Positions 4,645 to 5,411 of a stretch of 5,411 nucleotides of DNA are shown piece after piece. Position numbers and translations under genes: made by a program. Every line of letters starts with the position of its first letter. The stretch's first letter is position 1. This DNA comes from Oscillospiraceae bacterium. GTDB taxonomy: Bacteria > Bacillota > Clostridia > Oscillospirales > Ruminococcaceae. Below the pieces are notes generated by a model. That model saw only the letters and a program-made list of their open reading frames with translations. It was not told the origin of the DNA and made no database searches. The stretch is from assembly GCA_031253365.1 (NCBI GenBank), contig JAIRWE010000093.1:1-5411 (forward strand), read 5' to 3'.

Positions 4645-5411
4645 TTACGCCGCCGCTTTTACCGCCGAATTTGTGCTGATACCACCCAATATCCGCCTTG
4701 GATAATTGTTTATCTGGTCTTCGACCGCTTGAATTTTCGCCAAGCTGATTTTGCTGAAATCCGTTCCTTTCGGGAAAAACCTCCGAATAATGCCGTTTGC
4801 GTTCTCGTTTGACCCTCGCTCCCGGCTACTGTACGGGTGGGCGTAATACATCTTAAACCGCTTTTCATCACGCTTGCATGACCGCTCTAAACTCTCAAAA
4901 TCGAGAAACTCGCTACCGTTATCCATCGTTACCGTTTTGAATGTTTCCTTGAACTTTGCGCCGTAACGGCGTTCCAATCGGTCTAGCACCCGTTTCACGG
5001 CTCTTTGCGTTTTGTCGGGCGTTTGTCGATGCTCTCGCCTTTGAGATTATTCGATGCTTTGCGCGGTTTTTGCTTATCCTGCTTCCAACCCTCTTTACGG
5101 AGCAAATCCTTGCGAGTAACCTCGATTTCGCCGCTGTCAATGTTATTATACAGCGTTTTTACGGAAATTTCAACCGTAAAACCTACCGACTTTGCCGCCG
5201 CCAACGCGGCTTCGGGCGAATATTTTTCCTTTTTGATTTTGTTCACTAAAAATTTACGAAGCTCCGGCTCGTTGCTGATTTTTGCGTATCGCCCCTTGTT
5301 TTTGCCGTTATCATCGTGCTTTCTTTGACCCATATCACATGAATACACGCTCTCGTATTCATAAGTTTTTCCGTTCAACCGTTGCCACATGCCACGTTTA
5401 ATTTCTCCGCG
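4645..5411 (-). pseudogene. IS30-family transposase, internally deleted and frameshifted, cut by right edge
   Basis: Two reading frames together resemble one DDE transposase of the IS30 family. The N-terminal part (5411 down to a TGA at 4995) is open to the right edge. It shows REIKRG-like residues (GEIKRG), then NKGRYAKI, EKYSPEAALAAAKSVGF, ISVKTLYNNID and KGESIDKRP. The C-terminal part (GTG at 4998 to TAA at 4645; its frame continues upstream as DKTQRAVKRVLDRLERRYG) carries TVTMDNGSEF with the second catalytic Asp, then YYAHPYSSRERGSNENANG with the catalytic Glu, then IRRFFPKGTDF and the NNYPRRILGG end. The family segment between DKRP and the KTQRAV region, which holds the HWEMDT-type first catalytic Asp, is absent, and the halves are in different frames. 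The junction is near 5011-5025. The element is therefore almost certainly inactive as a transposase. Confidence 0.88.

Larger units (their letters stand above)
4490..5411 (-). mobile_element. Remnant of an IS30-family insertion sequence (left boundary approximate)
   Basis: The element is identified from the broken IS30-type transposase it carries. Its right end lies outside the window. The left end should be downstream of the transposase stop at 4645; the GTTGTAACTTTAATTG region near 4499-4514 is a candidate terminal sequence, but the GC-rich hairpin block at 4565-4627 could equally be the flank. No target duplication can be checked with only one end visible. Confidence 0.45.

Noticed and set aside
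1..5411. CRISPR array, tRNA or rRNA genes
   Set aside because: I saw no regularly spaced direct repeats and no tRNA or rRNA signature on either strand.

Overview
All recognisable genes in this window lie on the minus strand, so the order of transcription runs from the right edge to the left. Read that way it contains: a decayed IS30-family transposase that runs off the right edge; a short GC-rich spacer of tandem hairpins; a well-formed sigma-A-type promoter; a NUDIX hydrolase; a small SRP RNA (4.5S/scRNA type); dnaX (DNA polymerase III tau/gamma); a YbaB/EbfC-family nucleoid protein; recR; and an AlgI-like MBOAT O-acyltransferase that is cut by the left edge.

The order SRP RNA - dnaX - ybaB/ebfC - recR is the classic block of Bacillota (scr-dnaX-yaaK-recR in Bacillus subtilis). 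Together with strong purine-rich Shine-Dalgarno sites and a TTGnnn-17-TATAAT promoter, it suggests a Clostridia-like member of Bacillota with intermediate to high GC. The lineage is an inference; no marker here fixes genus or family. The SRP RNA is the short form (about 126 nt, helices 5 and 8 only), without the Alu domain of the long Bacillus type.

Functionally the core block combines protein targeting (SRP RNA), replication (clamp-loader subunit) and recombinational repair (RecR, with the EbfC-like DNA-binding protein). Spacing is tight: the ribosome binding site of ebfC overlaps the dnaX stop, that of recR overlaps the ebfC stop, and the MBOAT gene starts 18 bp after recR. The whole run from NUDIX to MBOAT could therefore be one transcript from the promoter at 4439-4467, although the SRP RNA may have its own promoter or be processed out.

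Points that differ from a naive reading: the NUDIX start probably lies inside the longest ORF, because a promoter covers the two upstream candidate starts. The dnaX start lies well inside its longest ORF, because the extension is really SRP RNA. The transposase has lost an internal segment carrying its first catalytic Asp and is frameshifted. No CRISPR array, tRNA or rRNA is present, and I found no convincing new defence or metabolic system. The less ordinary signals are a U UUU UUC slippery heptamer followed at once by a -1-frame stop in dnaX, an A10 tract in the spacer of the NUDIX promoter, and the hairpin cluster beside the IS remnant.
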